From NCBI GenBank assembly GCA_963708905.1, contig CAVPUV010000014.1, forward strand, positions 1 through 64,000: a stretch of 64,000 bases of DNA, read 5' to 3'. Both the position numbers and the translations under genes were made by a program. Below, in pieces: positions 42,316 through 50,822 of this stretch. Source of the stretch: SHZL01 sp963708905. GTDB lineage: Bacteria > Pseudomonadota > Gammaproteobacteria > Xanthomonadales > SZUA-36. Each line of letters begins with the position of its first letter. Positions within the stretch are counted from its first letter, which is position 1. The notes under the pieces are model-generated. The model worked only from the letters and a program-made list of their open reading frames with translations, did no database searches and was not told the origin of the DNA.

Positions 42316-43422
42316 ATGAAAGTCAACGGCACACCGCAGCGCTCCATCCGCCTGGGTGGGGATGGATGGTCGGTGGACATCATCGACCAGACGCATTTGC
42401 CGCACGCTTTTGTCATGCGCAACTTGCGTTGCGTCGAAGACGCCGCCGAGGCGATTCAGGTGATGAGGGTGCGCGGCGCGCCCTTGATCGGGGCAACCGC
42501 AGCCTATGGACTGGCACTGGCCATGCGCGACGCGCCGGACGATGCATCGCTGGCACGAAGCTGCGAATTGTTGGCCGCCACCCGTCCCACCGCGGTCAAT
42601 CTGCGCTGGGCGCTGCAGCGTATGCGCACTGCGCTGAACCGGCAAGCACCAGAGCGGCGCAGCCAAACCGCCTATGCCCTGGCCGCGGCCGTGTGTGACG
42701 AAGATGTCGAAATCAACCGGCGCATCGGCGAACACGGATTGGGTTTAATCCAGGGTATCCACCAGCGACGCGCCAGGGATGGAGTGCTGCACATCCTCAC
42801 ACACTGCAATGCCGGTTGGCTGGCGACCGTGGATTGGGGCACCGCGCTGGCGCCGATTTACCAGGCGCACGACAGCGGATTGGCGCTGCACGTGTGGGTG
42901 GATGAGACGCGGCCGCGCAACCAGGGCGCAGCGCTGACGGCCTGGGAGTTGTCCGCCCACGGCATACCCCATGACGTGATTGTAGACAATGCGGGTGGGC
43001 ACCTGATGCAACATGGCCTGGTCGACCTGTGCATCACCGGCACCGACCGCACCACGCGCGATGGCGATGTATGCAACAAGATCGGCACTTACCTCAAAGC
43101 CCTGGCGGCATTCGATAATGACGTGCCCTTTTACGTGGCGCTGCCGAGCCCGAGCATCGACTGGTCGATGTCGGGAGGGCTGGCCTCGGTCCCCATCGAG
43201 GAACGCGATCCGTCTGAAGTGACCGAAGTGCTTGGTCTCGATTCCACCGGCAAGCTGGCGAGCGTGCGCATCACTCCGGCCGCTACCACGGCGCGTAATT
43301 TTGCTTTCGACGTCACGCCGGCGCGCCTGGTAACGGGTTTGATCACCGAGCGCGGAGTCTGCGCGGCCAGCGAGCGCGGCCTGTTGTCGCTGTTTCCGGA
43401 ACAAGGAGTGGCCTGCGCATGA
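42316..43422 (+). CDS. mtnA: S-methyl-5-thioribose-1-phosphate isomerase
   Basis: 368 residues of the eIF2B-like family. RGAPLIGATAAYGLALAM is the substrate phosphate-binding region, the catalytic Cys is in ILTHCNAGWLAT, and the catalytic Asp in ITGTDRTTRDGDVCNKIGTY. It converts methylthioribose-1-phosphate (or 5-deoxyribose-1-phosphate) to the ribulose form. Its stop overlaps the next start by four bases (ATGA at 43419-43422), coupling it to a class II aldolase rather than to the classical mtnB-mtnC genes. Confidence 0.92.
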   Translation: MKVNGTPQRSIRLGGDGWSVDIIDQTHLPHAFVMRNLRCVEDAAEAIQVMRVRGAPLIGATAAYGLALAMRDAPDDASLARSCELLAATRPTAVNLRWALQRMRTALNRQAPERRSQTAYALAAAVCDEDVEINRRIGEHGLGLIQGIHQRRARDGVLHILTHCNAGWLATVDWGTALAPIYQAHDSGLALHVWVDETRPRNQGAALTAWELSAHGIPHDVIVDNAGGHLMQHGLVDLCITGTDRTTRDGDVCNKIGTYLKALAAFDNDVPFYVALPSPSIDWSMSGGLASVPIEERDPSEVTEVLGLDSTGKLASVRITPAATTARNFAFDVTPARLVTGLITERGVCAASERGLLSLFPEQGVACA

Positions 43423-44066
43423 TCCAGGATCCGCGCCGCCAACTGATCGAGACCGCGGTGGGCATGAACGCCAGCGGCATCAATTGCGGCACTGCGGGCA
43501 ACGTCAGCCTGCGTCACGGAGACGGCATGCTGATCACGCCATCAGGCGCCTGTTACGACGATCTGCGCCCCGGCGACATCGTTCCGGTGTCACTGCAGGG
43601 ACAGTGGGATGAAGGCCGGCAGCCGTCGAGCGAATGGCGCTTTCACCGCGACATTTACCGCCAGCGCGCGGACGCCCATGCCGTGGTGCACGCCCACCCG
43701 GTGCATTGCACCGCGCTGGCCTGCCTGGGCAAGGCCATCCCGGCTTTCCACTACATGGTGGCTGTCGCCGGCGGCGCAGACATCCGTTGCGCCCCTTATG
43801 CCACCTTCGGCACGCAGGAATTATCGGATCATGTGCTGCAGGCTCTGGCCGGGCGCAAAGCCTGCCTGCTGGCCAATCATGGACTGGTGTGCCTGGAGAG
43901 TGATCTGCCGCGAGCGCTGGCGCTGGCGATCGAGGTCGAAAACCTGGCGCGGACTTATTGCCAGTGCCTGGCGGTGGGGAAACCCGTGCTGCTGGACGCG
44001 GCGGAAATGGCGCGTGTGATCGAGAAATTCCGCCACTACGGAGCCGATGCTCATCCTCGCGATTAG
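43419..44066 (+). CDS. Class II aldolase, fuculose-phosphate-aldolase-like (Ald2-type)
   Basis: 215 residues, very like E. coli FucA in motif order: NCGTAGNVSLR, ITPSGACYDDL, the Glu in PSSEWRFHRDIY, zinc ligands in VVHAHPVHCTAL and LLANHGLV. The PSSEWRFH block favours an aldolase over the dehydratase MtnB. In organisms with a DHAP shunt an enzyme of this type splits methylthioribulose-1-phosphate into DHAP and methylthioacetaldehyde, which matches its coupling to mtnA. The stop overlaps the end of the convergent toxin gene. Confidence 0.82.
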   Translation: MIQDPRRQLIETAVGMNASGINCGTAGNVSLRHGDGMLITPSGACYDDLRPGDIVPVSLQGQWDEGRQPSSEWRFHRDIYRQRADAHAVVHAHPVHCTALACLGKAIPAFHYMVAVAGGADIRCAPYATFGTQELSDHVLQALAGRKACLLANHGLVCLESDLPRALALAIEVENLARTYCQCLAVGKPVLLDAAEMARVIEKFRHYGADAHPRD

Positions 44067-44401
44067 CCACCCAATTCCGCAGTGATCCGTTCTTTCACCT
44101 GCTGCAGCCGGGCCGGGCTTACCGAGCCGATTTTCTCTGCATCGGAAGCTTCGATGGTGGCGATCTTGGCTGAGCGTATTACCGATGGAAAGGGCAGTCC
44201 CACCATCTTTAAATTCGCAACGGGAACATCCTCAGGCCAGGCACGATTACGGGCACTGGTAATCATGGCGACCCACAACAAGCCATGCCGTTTTCCCAGT
44301 TTACCGGTGGAAATGACCAAAGCCGGTCTTGACTGCCGAGTGGGCCTGTCGGTGTAGGGAAAAGGGACCTTGATAACGTCCCCTTGCTTAAAGTTTGGCA
44401 T
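44063..44401 (-). CDS. PemK/MazF-family endoribonuclease toxin
   Basis: 112 residues from ATG at 44401; codons further upstream overlap the antitoxin gene. Fold landmarks: FKQGDVIKVPFPYTDRPTRQ and SRPALVISTGKLG (substrate groove residues), VAMITSARN, VANLKMVGLPFPSVIRSAKI. It would cleave mRNA at short sequence motifs. Its start overlaps the antitoxin gene end by 14 bases, the usual coupling. It converges with the aldolase gene with a four-base overlap of ends. Confidence 0.82.
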   Translation of the reverse strand: MPNFKQGDVIKVPFPYTDRPTRQSRPALVISTGKLGKRHGLLWVAMITSARNRAWPEDVPVANLKMVGLPFPSVIRSAKIATIEASDAEKIGSVSPARLQQVKERITAELGG

Positions 44402-44606
44402 AAGCCTCTGCATCCGCCGCGCTGCTCCATTCATCGAATGTGCGGAAAGGGTCATCCGTCATCTTTCCACCGTGCGCTTTGGTAAGAATGACGTGATCAT
44501 CGACGATCTGATATTCAAGCTCGTCACCGGGCTTGAGTTGCAAAGCGCGGCGTACCGCCTGCGGAATGGTGGTCTGGGCTTTGGAGGTGAGTTTGCTGAG
44601 GATCAT
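44388..44606 (-). CDS. AbrB/MazE-type antitoxin
   Basis: About 72 residues from ATG at 44606; two more ATGs at 44612 and 44615 are possible. The swapped-hairpin AbrB DNA-binding domain is clear: LSKLTSKAQTTIPQAVRRAL, LKPGDELEYQIVDDHVILTK. The C-terminal tail (DPFRTFDEWSSAADAEAY) is the expected toxin-binding region. It overlaps the toxin gene downstream. Two palindromes immediately upstream are candidate autoregulatory operators. Confidence 0.8.
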   Translation of the reverse strand: MILSKLTSKAQTTIPQAVRRALQLKPGDELEYQIVDDHVILTKAHGGKMTDDPFRTFDEWSSAADAEAYAKL

Positions 44607-44628
44607 ATGCATCATGATGGATTTTGCC

Positions 44629-44655
44629 ACTATTCTTATAGTAAGGAAATTCCTT
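44629..44655 (-). promoter_or_regulatory. Palindromic operator candidates upstream of antitoxin gene
   Basis: Two adjacent palindromes: ACTATTCTTATAGT at 44629-44642 (arms actat/atagt) and AAGGAAATTCCTT at 44643-44655 (arms aaggaa/ttcctt around a central A). They lie 23-49 bases before the antitoxin start. AbrB-type antitoxins bind such sites to repress their own operon. Confidence 0.5.
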
Positions 44656-44982
44656 GCTCTCAACAATGGGTGCTCGGTTAGTATTTACCCGTGTTACCTC
44701 TCTGAGAATAGGAAATCAGAGTTCGTTGGCGTGAGCAATCAGCGAAGTGTTCTACAGGCTTGTCCATCGTTGAACTGCCTGGCCCGCTCAATAAATGAGG
44801 AGTATGGTTGTTGAATACTTGCGGATTCTGGAGAAAAGGGCGTTAATACTTACTATCCACAAAAAATCGACGGCGATAATGACGGCACTTCCCGCGAGTC
44901 ACAATGGTGCAATTAGCCGCCCCTGGCCTTTTGCTGTACTTCACGCTCCTGAAAGCGACGCTCGTTAGAGTTCTGCCTTGGG
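44656..44982. other. Intergenic stretch without a recognisable gene
   Basis: About 330 bases, AT-rich. Short open frames exist on both strands but none has a ribosome site, a known motif or a plausible composition. I see nothing further in it. Confidence 0.5.
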
Positions 44983-45336
44983 TTGTCTGCGGCTAGCAAA
45001 AACACGTTGAAGATTACCGACAAAATTTGGACCGCTTTAACGGCGTCGGGTCCTATGTGTGATGATTGCCTTTCGTCGTTGTCGTCCGTGAAGCCGCGAC
45101 AGACCATAAATATCAGATGTCGTGAGATGGAGCGCGCCGGTGATTTAGAACGGCACAAAGATATGTGTCCGCAATGCAACGTGATGAAGATAGTTAACAG
45201 TCAACGAATGGAGGGTAGCGCATCATCCTGTTCAACGAGTTTGGAACGCGGGCTACAACGCACTAAAGGTAGAGTAGAAATATCGCGGTTTTCGGAAGGA
45301 GACTTTCCTGCCAATAAAATGGAAAGAGTCATTTGA
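44983..45336 (+). CDS. Small cysteine-rich protein (possible winged-helix plus zinc ribbon)
   Basis: Up to 117 residues from TTG at 44983, or shorter from ATG at 45055. The central part, CDDCLSSLSSVKPRQTINIR with RCREMERAGDLERHKDMC and CPQC, looks real. It has two CxxC pairs framing a helix-turn-helix-like stretch, a pattern seen in small bacterial proteins of unknown function. The last 40 residues look less conserved. Start uncertain. It overlaps the next open frame by four bases. Confidence 0.45.
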   Translation: MSAASKNTLKITDKIWTALTASGPMCDDCLSSLSSVKPRQTINIRCREMERAGDLERHKDMCPQCNVMKIVNSQRMEGSASSCSTSLERGLQRTKGRVEISRFSEGDFPANKMERVI

Positions 45337-45569
45337 AGCGATCAGGATTCAATAGGACGTTTGTGGTCATCTTTGCGGAAGATAGATTGTTTTACGAGGG
45401 CGCGCAGGGCGGTATTTATGGACTTTTCCGTGGTGGTCGCAATCTCACAGGCACGGTTAGGAAACCAACCGGCAAACGAGATTCAGAAGTAACGATCACA
45501 GGAAACTACTCAATAAGTTGGTATGACGTTTCTGGTTCGCTAAAGTACACCGTAATTGAAGCACAGTAA
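45333..45569 (+). CDS. Hypothetical protein, possibly a fragment
   Basis: 78 residues from TTG at 45333. The C-terminal portion (TVRKPTGKRDSEVTITGNYS, then WYDVSGSLKYTVIEAQ) has the composition of a real protein. The N-terminus is doubtful and there is no clear ribosome site. It may be the end of a disrupted gene. No family recognised. The GRAM/SHOCT gene starts 44 bases downstream. Confidence 0.3.
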   Translation: MKRSGFNRTFVVIFAEDRLFYEGAQGGIYGLFRGGRNLTGTVRKPTGKRDSEVTITGNYSISWYDVSGSLKYTVIEAQ

Positions 45570-45613
45570 TCACTACCAGCAGCAAATGGCATACCCAATC
45601 GGGAGGTCTTGCG

Positions 45614-47212
45614 ATGTGGAAGAAGCTTTTTGGGAACGAGCGTGATCCCGAGGAAATTCAGCATATTCCTGAAGACATTGGGCACTCTACTACTGAGGTT
45701 CCGCATATTCAGGCTGAAATACGTCTTGAAAGTGACGAGTCTTGTTGCTTGGAAGTTCCCGCGATATGGGCACGCCGACAGAAAAGTCGCCGCACTTACA
45801 AAGGGGGCGGCCTAACGGTTCGAGTAGCCAGTGGCGTTTATCTCCGCGGAGGAGGAGGTCAATCAGATCCCTCAGAATCAGTTGAGAACATATCAGCCGG
45901 CCGCCTTTTCGTTACAACCAAGCGACTTGTGTTTCATGGTCACTCCAAATCTACAACTTTAAGGCTCGGAGACATAGCAAACATACTCCACGGTCCAGAC
46001 CACATGCAGCTCATTTTCGAAGGTGCCCCGACAGAGTTGTTCATCATCGACCAAAAACTGCTCAAGCATGAAAAAGTTCGACAATTGATTTCACGTGTTT
46101 GGTTGGTCGCCCGAGACGGGGGATTTATTGGGTTGGATCAAAAGTCCTTACCCGACGAAAAGGGGGTACAAGGGCGTCTAGAGCAACTACGGGAGGACAT
46201 CGAAAAGTTAAGCGCCGAAATTGAGGAGAATTCCGATACTGTCGATGCTGATCTGGCCAAATTTTCGAAGATTGTGAATAACATCCTTGAAATTGAGTCC
46301 TGCAAAAAGTCGAGTTTCCCCGACCAACGCTATAGAGCACATGTTCCTCGCGGCCACTTAATCATTCGCATTCTTGATGGCAAGCACGCAGGTGATTCCA
46401 GTTCTGCGGAAGCTGATCGTCAGTTGGACAGAATTCGAGATATCGAAAAACCGATCTTTCCCATATTGACTGATTTACAAATATTCAATGAACAACGAAT
46501 GTCTCAATGGATCGAGCATTCCACTTTCGATGGGCAGACGGGGCTTGCTGGCCAAGCGTATCAGTTCGCATTCGACCGCCAGATCGCTTGGGACCCTATA
46601 GATGATGATGGGCATGATTCCTTTGATGTGAACTGGGACCGGCAAGCTAGAACGCAAAAAATGGGCCATACAATGATCACAATGTTTCATGACTGTGAGG
46701 CATTGGCCCATCGTTCAGGCATTGTGGATATTCTGGACGAGGATTTTTTTGCGTATGTTGCCGCAATTGCAGCAGCAGAGAATATTTGCGTGGAGCGATT
46801 TGGAGCAGAAGTTTGGGAAGAGGTCAATGACGCACCTGTTCTTGCTGCTGGGCCTGAAAGGCTTGATCTAATTCACCGATTTATTGCCGAAATTAGTTCT
46901 GAGGTTAACGAAGCAGTCGAGGGCTCATACTCAAATATGGAGTCGTCCTTTGACGAAGGGATAAGAGAATTGTTGGTTGAAAGCAATGATGCAAATTCAT
47001 TCTACAGAAACGCGATTTATGCGGCTGAGGAGTTTTGGCTTAAAGTTATTAGCGCCTCCCAAGCCGAAGACGTTTCTAAGCCAACAACACACCGATTGGG
47101 CGACTCTGACATCGAGCAAAGACTGGCCAGACTCAAATCGCTCTTTGATAAAGGAGCCGTATCAGAGCTTGAATATCAGCGCCAGCGTCAGCGAATCCTC
47201 GGGGAGGTATAG
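45614..47212 (+). CDS. GRAM/PH-like and SHOCT domain protein
   Basis: 532 residues with a strong ribosome site (GGGAGG) before the ATG. Residues 60-150 hold a PH/GRAM-like fold: TYKGGGLTVRVASGVYLRGG, then SAGRLFVTTKRLVFHG and a TTLRLGDIANI segment. A helical region follows (QLREDIEKLSAEIEENSD). The last 30 residues form a SHOCT helix pair (RLARLKSLFDKGAVSELEYQ). SHOCT often mediates oligomerisation; PH/GRAM modules bind lipids or proteins. There are no membrane segments. No enzymatic domain recognised in the large middle. AT-rich relative to the core, between two toxin-antitoxin loci. Confidence 0.6.
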   Translation: MWKKLFGNERDPEEIQHIPEDIGHSTTEVPHIQAEIRLESDESCCLEVPAIWARRQKSRRTYKGGGLTVRVASGVYLRGGGGQSDPSESVENISAGRLFVTTKRLVFHGHSKSTTLRLGDIANILHGPDHMQLIFEGAPTELFIIDQKLLKHEKVRQLISRVWLVARDGGFIGLDQKSLPDEKGVQGRLEQLREDIEKLSAEIEENSDTVDADLAKFSKIVNNILEIESCKKSSFPDQRYRAHVPRGHLIIRILDGKHAGDSSSAEADRQLDRIRDIEKPIFPILTDLQIFNEQRMSQWIEHSTFDGQTGLAGQAYQFAFDRQIAWDPIDDDGHDSFDVNWDRQARTQKMGHTMITMFHDCEALAHRSGIVDILDEDFFAYVAAIAAAENICVERFGAEVWEEVNDAPVLAAGPERLDLIHRFIAEISSEVNEAVEGSYSNMESSFDEGIRELLVESNDANSFYRNAIYAAEEFWLKVISASQAEDVSKPTTHRLGDSDIEQRLARLKSLFDKGAVSELEYQRQRQRILGEV

Positions 47213-47220
47213 GTGTTTGA

Positions 47221-47400
47221 AACCGTCACGAGGGAGGACCCACCGCACGTGCCCTTGGCGAGTCTGTTTTCGTGCAGGCAGAAGACCTCGATGACCTGCG
47301 CGAGCAGGTCCGGGACGCCGTGCGTTGCCACTTCGACGAGGGCGCATCACCCACTGTCATCCGATTGCACTACGTCCGGGATGAAGTTTTGGCCGCATGA
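47221..47400 (+). pseudogene. HicB-like antitoxin fragment
   Basis: In frame with the TGA at 47398-47400 the sequence reads GPTARALGESVFVQAEDLDD, then LREQVRDAVRCHF and VIRLHYVRDEVLAA. This matches the C-terminal two thirds of short HicB-like antitoxins sometimes named as 2-oxoisovalerate dehydrogenase-like proteins. A TGA at 47218-47220 blocks the frame upstream, so the N-terminus is lost. It is followed by an overlapping hicA-like start, supporting a decayed toxin-antitoxin pair. Confidence 0.6.
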
Positions 47401-47450
47401 AACTCCCCGAGATCACTCAGGTTTCCGCAGCGGTTTCGTTTCAACGGTAG
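47397..47450 (+). pseudogene. hicA-like stub
   Basis: An ATG overlapping the stop of the HicB-like fragment (ATGA) begins MKLPEITQVSAAVSFQR and then stops at 47448-47450. MKLP at this position is typical of the HicA partner, but everything after about five residues is unrelated, so only the very start of the toxin gene remains. It runs into the end of the Crp-type gene. Confidence 0.4.
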
Positions 47451-48166
47451 CGCACGTCGCACAGCAGGCGGCGCAGTTCGTTCCTGACCACGGCATAGCA
47501 CTCGCAGGCGCGCGTCTCAAGTCCAGCCCGATCAAGCACGGCAATGTGGCCACGGCGGTAGCTGATCAAACCGGCATGCTGCAACATCCCGGCGGCCTCG
47601 GTAATGCCTTCGCGGCGCACGCCGAGCATGCTGGCGACCAATTCCTGCGTCATGACCAGTTCACGCTCGGGGGCACGATCGAGGGTCGCCAATAGCCAGC
47701 GGCACAGTTGCTGCTTCACCGAATGGTGCCGGTTGCAGGCCGCAGTCTGGAACATCTGGGTGGCCAGCGCCTGGGTATAACGCAGCAACAAACCTTGCAG
47801 CAGGCCAGCGCGATTGAATTCCTGCAGCAGCTTGTGGCGCTCCACCCGGTAAGCGTGGCCGCCGGTCTGCGTCACCGCCGAGCTTGGCGTGGTATCCCCG
47901 CCCATGAACAGCGAAATGCCGACCACGCCTTCATTGCCCACCCCGGCGGATTCAGACGATGCGCCAGTCTCCAAGACATAGTGCAGCGAGACGATAGCCG
48001 TGGTGGGAAAATAAGCGTGCTGCAACTGGGTGCCGGGTTGGTAGAGCATTTCACCGAGCGGCAGCGGGACCAGTTCCAGATACCTGGCCAGCGACTCGAA
48101 ATCCGCCGTCGGCAGCGCGGCAAGCAGATGATTCTGACTCGGACTATGAGACGAAGGCAGCAACAT
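47441..48166 (-). CDS. Crp/Fnr-family transcriptional regulator
   Basis: 241 residues. N-terminal cyclic-nucleotide-binding-like barrel (LVPLPLGEMLYQPGTQLQHA, FPTTAIVSLHYVLETG, VGNEGVVGISLFMGG) and C-terminal winged helix (MTQELVASMLGVRREGITEA). No Fnr-type cysteine cluster at the N-terminus, so not an oxygen-sensing Fnr. The HTH variant (MLGVRREGIT) is typical of a Crp-like group common in proteobacteria with unknown ligands. It lies 14 bases after the response regulator gene and is probably cotranscribed with it. Confidence 0.87.
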   Translation of the reverse strand: MLLPSSHSPSQNHLLAALPTADFESLARYLELVPLPLGEMLYQPGTQLQHAYFPTTAIVSLHYVLETGASSESAGVGNEGVVGISLFMGGDTTPSSAVTQTGGHAYRVERHKLLQEFNRAGLLQGLLLRYTQALATQMFQTAACNRHHSVKQQLCRWLLATLDRAPERELVMTQELVASMLGVRREGITEAAGMLQHAGLISYRRGHIAVLDRAGLETRACECYAVVRNELRRLLCDVRYR

Positions 48167-48180
48167 TTCGTTTTCTGTTT

Positions 48181-48999
48181 CTATAGGGTGAATTCAACGC
48201 CGATGCCGCGGTATCCGATGAAGCGGGCGGACTGGCTGAACATCGGTTCTCCGCTCACCCGAAACGTTTGTTGCGAACCATCGGGTTTGACGCGGCTGAA
48301 GACGAAATCCAGGAAGGGCTGGCGGGCGGCAATGGTGTCCTGAAGTACTTTGCGCTGCGCTTCATTCCAGCCCTCCACTGGTTTTCTGCCGGTATCCCCC
48401 GCCAGGGAATCCACCTGGATGCCGAGCATCTCCAGGACCGGGCCGGAAACCTTGGTGAACTTTCCGTTGTCGTCCTGCTCCCAGTACCAGTCGGAGGCCA
48501 GCTCGGTGAGGCTGCGATAGCGCGCTTCGCTTTCGCGCAGTTCGGCGGTTCGTTCCGCCACCGTCTGTTCCAGCAGCTTGCTGTAGTTTTCGAGTTTTTT
48601 GTACAGCAGGCGTACTTCCAGCATGTTATGAATGCGCGTCTTGACTTCGACCAGATCAAACGGCTTGCTGACGAAATCCTTGGCGCCGACTTGCAATGCG
48701 CGCAGTTTGTGGCCGGGTTGGGCGGTGATGACCAGCACCGGAAGGTAGCCGTCCGCAGCGTTGGTCTTGAGGCTTTCCATCACCTGGAATCCATCCATAA
48801 TGGGCATCTGCAGATCGAGCAGGATCAGGTCGTAGCGGTTCTTGCGATGCAGCGCACAGACCTCCTCCGGATTCATGGTCGAAGAAACGCAGGTATAGCC
48901 GGTTTCGCCAAGCATGTTCTCAAGCAGAATGACATTGGACTCCTGGTCATCAACGATCAGGATGCTGGCGTTTAAAATGTCGGATTCGGTAAGTTTCAT
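48181..48999 (-). CDS. Response regulator with C-terminal PAS domain
   Basis: 272 residues. Receiver domain at 12-130: ILIVDDQESNVILLENML, phosphoacceptor Asp in LILLDLQMPIMDGF, Thr in VLVITAQ and Lys in DFVSKPFD. A coiled linker (LLEQTVAERTAELRESEARY) leads to a PAS domain with DWYWEQDDNGKFT. There is no output domain, so it probably relays signals or interacts with the kinase. Its ATG overlaps the end of the kinase gene by four bases. Confidence 0.88.
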   Translation of the reverse strand: MKLTESDILNASILIVDDQESNVILLENMLGETGYTCVSSTMNPEEVCALHRKNRYDLILLDLQMPIMDGFQVMESLKTNAADGYLPVLVITAQPGHKLRALQVGAKDFVSKPFDLVEVKTRIHNMLEVRLLYKKLENYSKLLEQTVAERTAELRESEARYRSLTELASDWYWEQDDNGKFTKVSGPVLEMLGIQVDSLAGDTGRKPVEGWNEAQRKVLQDTIAARQPFLDFVFSRVKPDGSQQTFRVSGEPMFSQSARFIGYRGIGVEFTL

Positions 49000-50741
49000 G
49001 CTGGTTCCTTTGTTTTGTCCGCTCCCGCGGTATTAATCGTGAGACTTGATGCCGTTTGCGCGATGGTCAGTGCCGCATCCAGTGCATCCATGAACTGGCC
49101 GACCTTGATGGGTTTGGTGAGATAGCTGAGGAATCCGGCCTCGAGGGCCCTGGCGATATCACGGGGCACCGCATTGGCGCTGAGCGCAATGATCGGGATA
49201 TGCGCCGTGATCGGGTCGGCGTGCAGAATTTTCATGGCTTCGAGGCCGTTGATGCCGGGCAGGTTGATGTCCATCAGAATCACCTCCGGCTGATACACGC
49301 GCGAATATTCGATGCCGAGATTTGCGTCCGCCGCGCTCAGCATGCGCAAGTCGGGCCGGCGCGCAACGAGTTGCTCGACCAGTTCCAGGTTGGCCGGATT
49401 GTCTTCCACGTACAGCAGGGTGCGCTGTGGAGTGCCAGCCTGTACCTGCGGCCGCATCAGCGTTGCCCGCTCGGTTTCCTGCAGGACAAACAGCGGTGCG
49501 GTCGTGAGGTTCAATTCGAACCAGAACACACTGCCCATGCCGACCGCGCTATCCGCGCCTACGGTACCGCCCATCAGTTCGATCAGCCGCTTGGTCACCA
49601 CCAGACCGATGCCCGTGCCTTCCTCCGCGCCGGCTTCCTTGCCAAGCCGGTTGAACGGCTGGAAAAGCTGCGCCAACTGCTCCGGAGACAAACCCGCGCC
49701 GGTATCCCGGATGCTGACACGGATCGAATTCGGTGGGCACAGGGCGTACTCCACGGTAACCGCGCCTTCCGGTTTGTTGTACTTGATGGCGTTGGACAGC
49801 AGGTTGATCAGAACCTGTTTGACCCTGGTCCGGTCGGCACTGACAAAGCAAGGGAGTTCGAAGCGTGGAAACGTCATGCTGATGCCGCGCTTGTGTGCCT
49901 GTGGCTCGATCATGGCGCGGCATTCGAGCATGATTTCGACCAGAGAGACCGGTTCATGCGACAGCGTTGCCTTGCCCGACTCGATCAGCGCCAGATCGAG
50001 AATTTCGTTGATCAGCTCCAGCAGGTACCAGCCGGCCTTGAGAATCTGGTCGAGGTTTTTCCTCTGGATGGGCGTCGGTGGTGGAGATCCGGATTCCATC
50101 AGTTGGGTGAAACCGAGGATGGCATTGAGCGGCGTGCGCAATTCATGGCTCATGCTGGAAAGGAAATCCGATTTGGCGAGGTTGGCTTTTTCCGCCACGA
50201 ACCTGGCGTTCTCCAACTCGGCGTTCTTGTCCAGCAGCACCTGATCGAGCCGTGCCCTTTCCGCTTCGACCTGCTTGCGCGCGGTGTTGTCGGTGCCGAT
50301 CAACAGATAGCCGATAATGGCGTCTTGATCGTCGCGTAGCGCCGTGACCGACACCACCGCCGGGAAGCGGCTGCCATCCCTGCGGATGTAAGTCAGTTCA
50401 TAGATGTCCTCGATGCCGCGCGAGGCCTTGAACACCAGCGCCTCAAAGCCCGGCGTAATCGACGTGTCGAGCTCAACGCTGAGTGCTTGCGCGCGTGCAA
50501 TCACTTCCTGTGGATCGGAGATATCGGCCGGCGTGATCTTGTTCATCACCTCGGCAGCCGCATAGCCCAGCATGCGTTCCGCGCCGACGTTGAAGATCTG
50601 GATAACGCCCCTGGCATCGGTGGCGATACTGGAGAAATTAGCGCTGTTGAAAATCGCTTTCTGCAGAGCCCCCGCCTTGAGCAGCGCCTCCTCGCTGGCA
50701 CGGATGTCGATGATGCCCTCCACCACGGTATTATCAAGCAT
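48996..50741 (-). CDS. PAS-containing hybrid sensor histidine kinase
   Basis: 581 residues, no obvious membrane helices, so probably cytoplasmic. Order: PAS (AIFNSANFSSIATDARGVIQ; IRRDGSRFPAVVSV), HisKA with His in FLSSMSHELRTPLNAILGFT, HATPase with N box LINLLSNAIKYN and G boxes DTGAGLSPEQL and EEGTGIGLVVTKRL, then a C-terminal receiver with Asp in VILMDINLPGINGLEAM and Lys in SYLTKPIKV. Hybrid architecture plus the adjacent receiver-PAS protein implies a phosphorelay. First gene of the kinase/regulator/Crp set. Confidence 0.92.
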   Translation of the reverse strand: MLDNTVVEGIIDIRASEEALLKAGALQKAIFNSANFSSIATDARGVIQIFNVGAERMLGYAAAEVMNKITPADISDPQEVIARAQALSVELDTSITPGFEALVFKASRGIEDIYELTYIRRDGSRFPAVVSVTALRDDQDAIIGYLLIGTDNTARKQVEAERARLDQVLLDKNAELENARFVAEKANLAKSDFLSSMSHELRTPLNAILGFTQLMESGSPPPTPIQRKNLDQILKAGWYLLELINEILDLALIESGKATLSHEPVSLVEIMLECRAMIEPQAHKRGISMTFPRFELPCFVSADRTRVKQVLINLLSNAIKYNKPEGAVTVEYALCPPNSIRVSIRDTGAGLSPEQLAQLFQPFNRLGKEAGAEEGTGIGLVVTKRLIELMGGTVGADSAVGMGSVFWFELNLTTAPLFVLQETERATLMRPQVQAGTPQRTLLYVEDNPANLELVEQLVARRPDLRMLSAADANLGIEYSRVYQPEVILMDINLPGINGLEAMKILHADPITAHIPIIALSANAVPRDIARALEAGFLSYLTKPIKVGQFMDALDAALTIAQTASSLTINTAGADKTKEPA

Positions 50742-50822
50742 GTGCGTCGATTATCCCGGATTTTCCGGCGGCCGTCTGTGTGCTGGCACACACAGGTCGG
50801 ACCATGGTATCCGGCAATGCGA

